From Bacteroidales bacterium (GTDB lineage Bacteria; Bacteroidota; Bacteroidia; Bacteroidales; UBA10428): 15,051 nucleotides of DNA. Location of the stretch: NCBI GenBank assembly GCA_016926235.1, contig JAFGOZ010000558.1, positions 1-15,051 of the forward strand. The letters run 5' to 3'. The translations under genes were made by a program, and so were the position numbers. Under the pieces are notes generated by a model, which ran no database searches, was not told where the DNA came from, and saw nothing but the letters and a program-made list of their open reading frames with translations. Positions 14,865-15,051 of the stretch are shown here, in pieces. Positions within the stretch are counted from its first letter, which is position 1; the number at the start of each line of letters is the position of its first letter.

Positions 14865-15051
14865 ATACAACACACCTCTTTTAAATGCGAAATCCTTCAA
14901 ACTTTTATAAACCTAATTTAGGAATTCCTTCCTCCGAACCACGGCTCCGCACCCTCGGTCCCATTTGAACCAGGCTTTACAGTTGTCGAATTTACGGATT
15001 ATTCAGCCTTCAGGTTGCGCCAAAGAACGGCCATTTTGACAAATTATTAAC

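Larger units (their letters stand above)
14743..15051. other. Gene-free leader region at the right edge
   Basis: No convincing gene is seen. Two minus-strand frames stay open for only 13 and 15 codons from the right edge, so the end of an upstream gene could reach to about 15004 but cannot be identified. The stretch holds a candidate promoter (14765-14796), a GC-rich inverted repeat (14828-14853) set in GAACC-like words, and a more GC-rich block at about 14915-15020 with the palindromic words CCTAATTTAGG (14913-14923) and GGAATTCC overlapping it. It is probably the leader of the leftward operon. Confidence 0.5.

Noticed and set aside
14791..14910. A 39-codon plus-strand frame from ATG through the GC-rich hairpin to TAA.
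   Set aside because: It mostly translates the inverted repeat, overlaps the candidate promoter of the opposite-strand operon, and resembles no protein family.
14973..14982. Minus-strand CTGTAAAGCC, which matches part of the enterobacterial JUMPstart element upstream of polysaccharide operons.
   Set aside because: Only about ten bases match, the ops core GGCGGTAGC is absent, and the organism does not look enterobacterial.

Overview
The window is the inner part of a surface-polysaccharide (O-antigen or capsule) gene cluster of the Wzx/Wzy type. The organism is most likely a member of the Bacteroidota. The signs are low GC in most genes, few Shine-Dalgarno sequences, tandem WxcM/FdtA-like genes, one TAnnTTTG-like promoter and several short repeat families. 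This assignment rests on recalled family and cluster patterns, not on a marker gene. Every credible gene lies on the minus strand, so transcription runs from the right edge to the left edge. Most genes overlap by a few bases or are under 60 bp apart, which suggests one or a few long operons.

Reading in the direction of transcription, 14743-15051 is a gene-free leader with a GC-rich inverted repeat and a candidate promoter. Next come four genes for a dTDP-3-amino-3,6-dideoxyhexose: two tandem FdtA-like cupins (14742-14329 and 14332-13907), an FdtC-like acetyltransferase (13917-13465) and an FdtB-like PLP aminotransferase (13468-12257). The expected product is dTDP-Fuc3NAc, dTDP-Qui3NAc or a relative. 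RmlA and RmlB, which supply the precursor, are not in the window. A second left-handed beta-helix acyltransferase (12243-11557) and a Wzx flippase (11547-10051) follow. Then come four family-2 glycosyltransferases (10013-8997, 8987-8007, 7973-6936, 6838-5795) and a membrane protein resembling EpsG/Wzy polymerases (5703-4438).

The left end holds a compact three-gene cassette: a NodB-like polysaccharide deacetylase-fold protein without a signal peptide (4428-3289), a DUF362 protein (3296-1974) and an ATP-grasp ligase-like protein (1960-938). A family-4 glycosyltransferase (878 to beyond the left edge) ends the window. The cassette is the best candidate for poorly described biochemistry. One possibility is that an amine is exposed on a precursor sugar and a carboxylate is then joined to it by the ATP-grasp enzyme.

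The second notable signal is the aminotransferase gene. It carries two in-frame insertions that look like intergenic repeat DNA. One is a palindromic element bounded by 12-bp direct repeats 69 bp apart. The other is a degenerate 14-bp tandem repeat. Both add residues in loops where family members usually have only a few.
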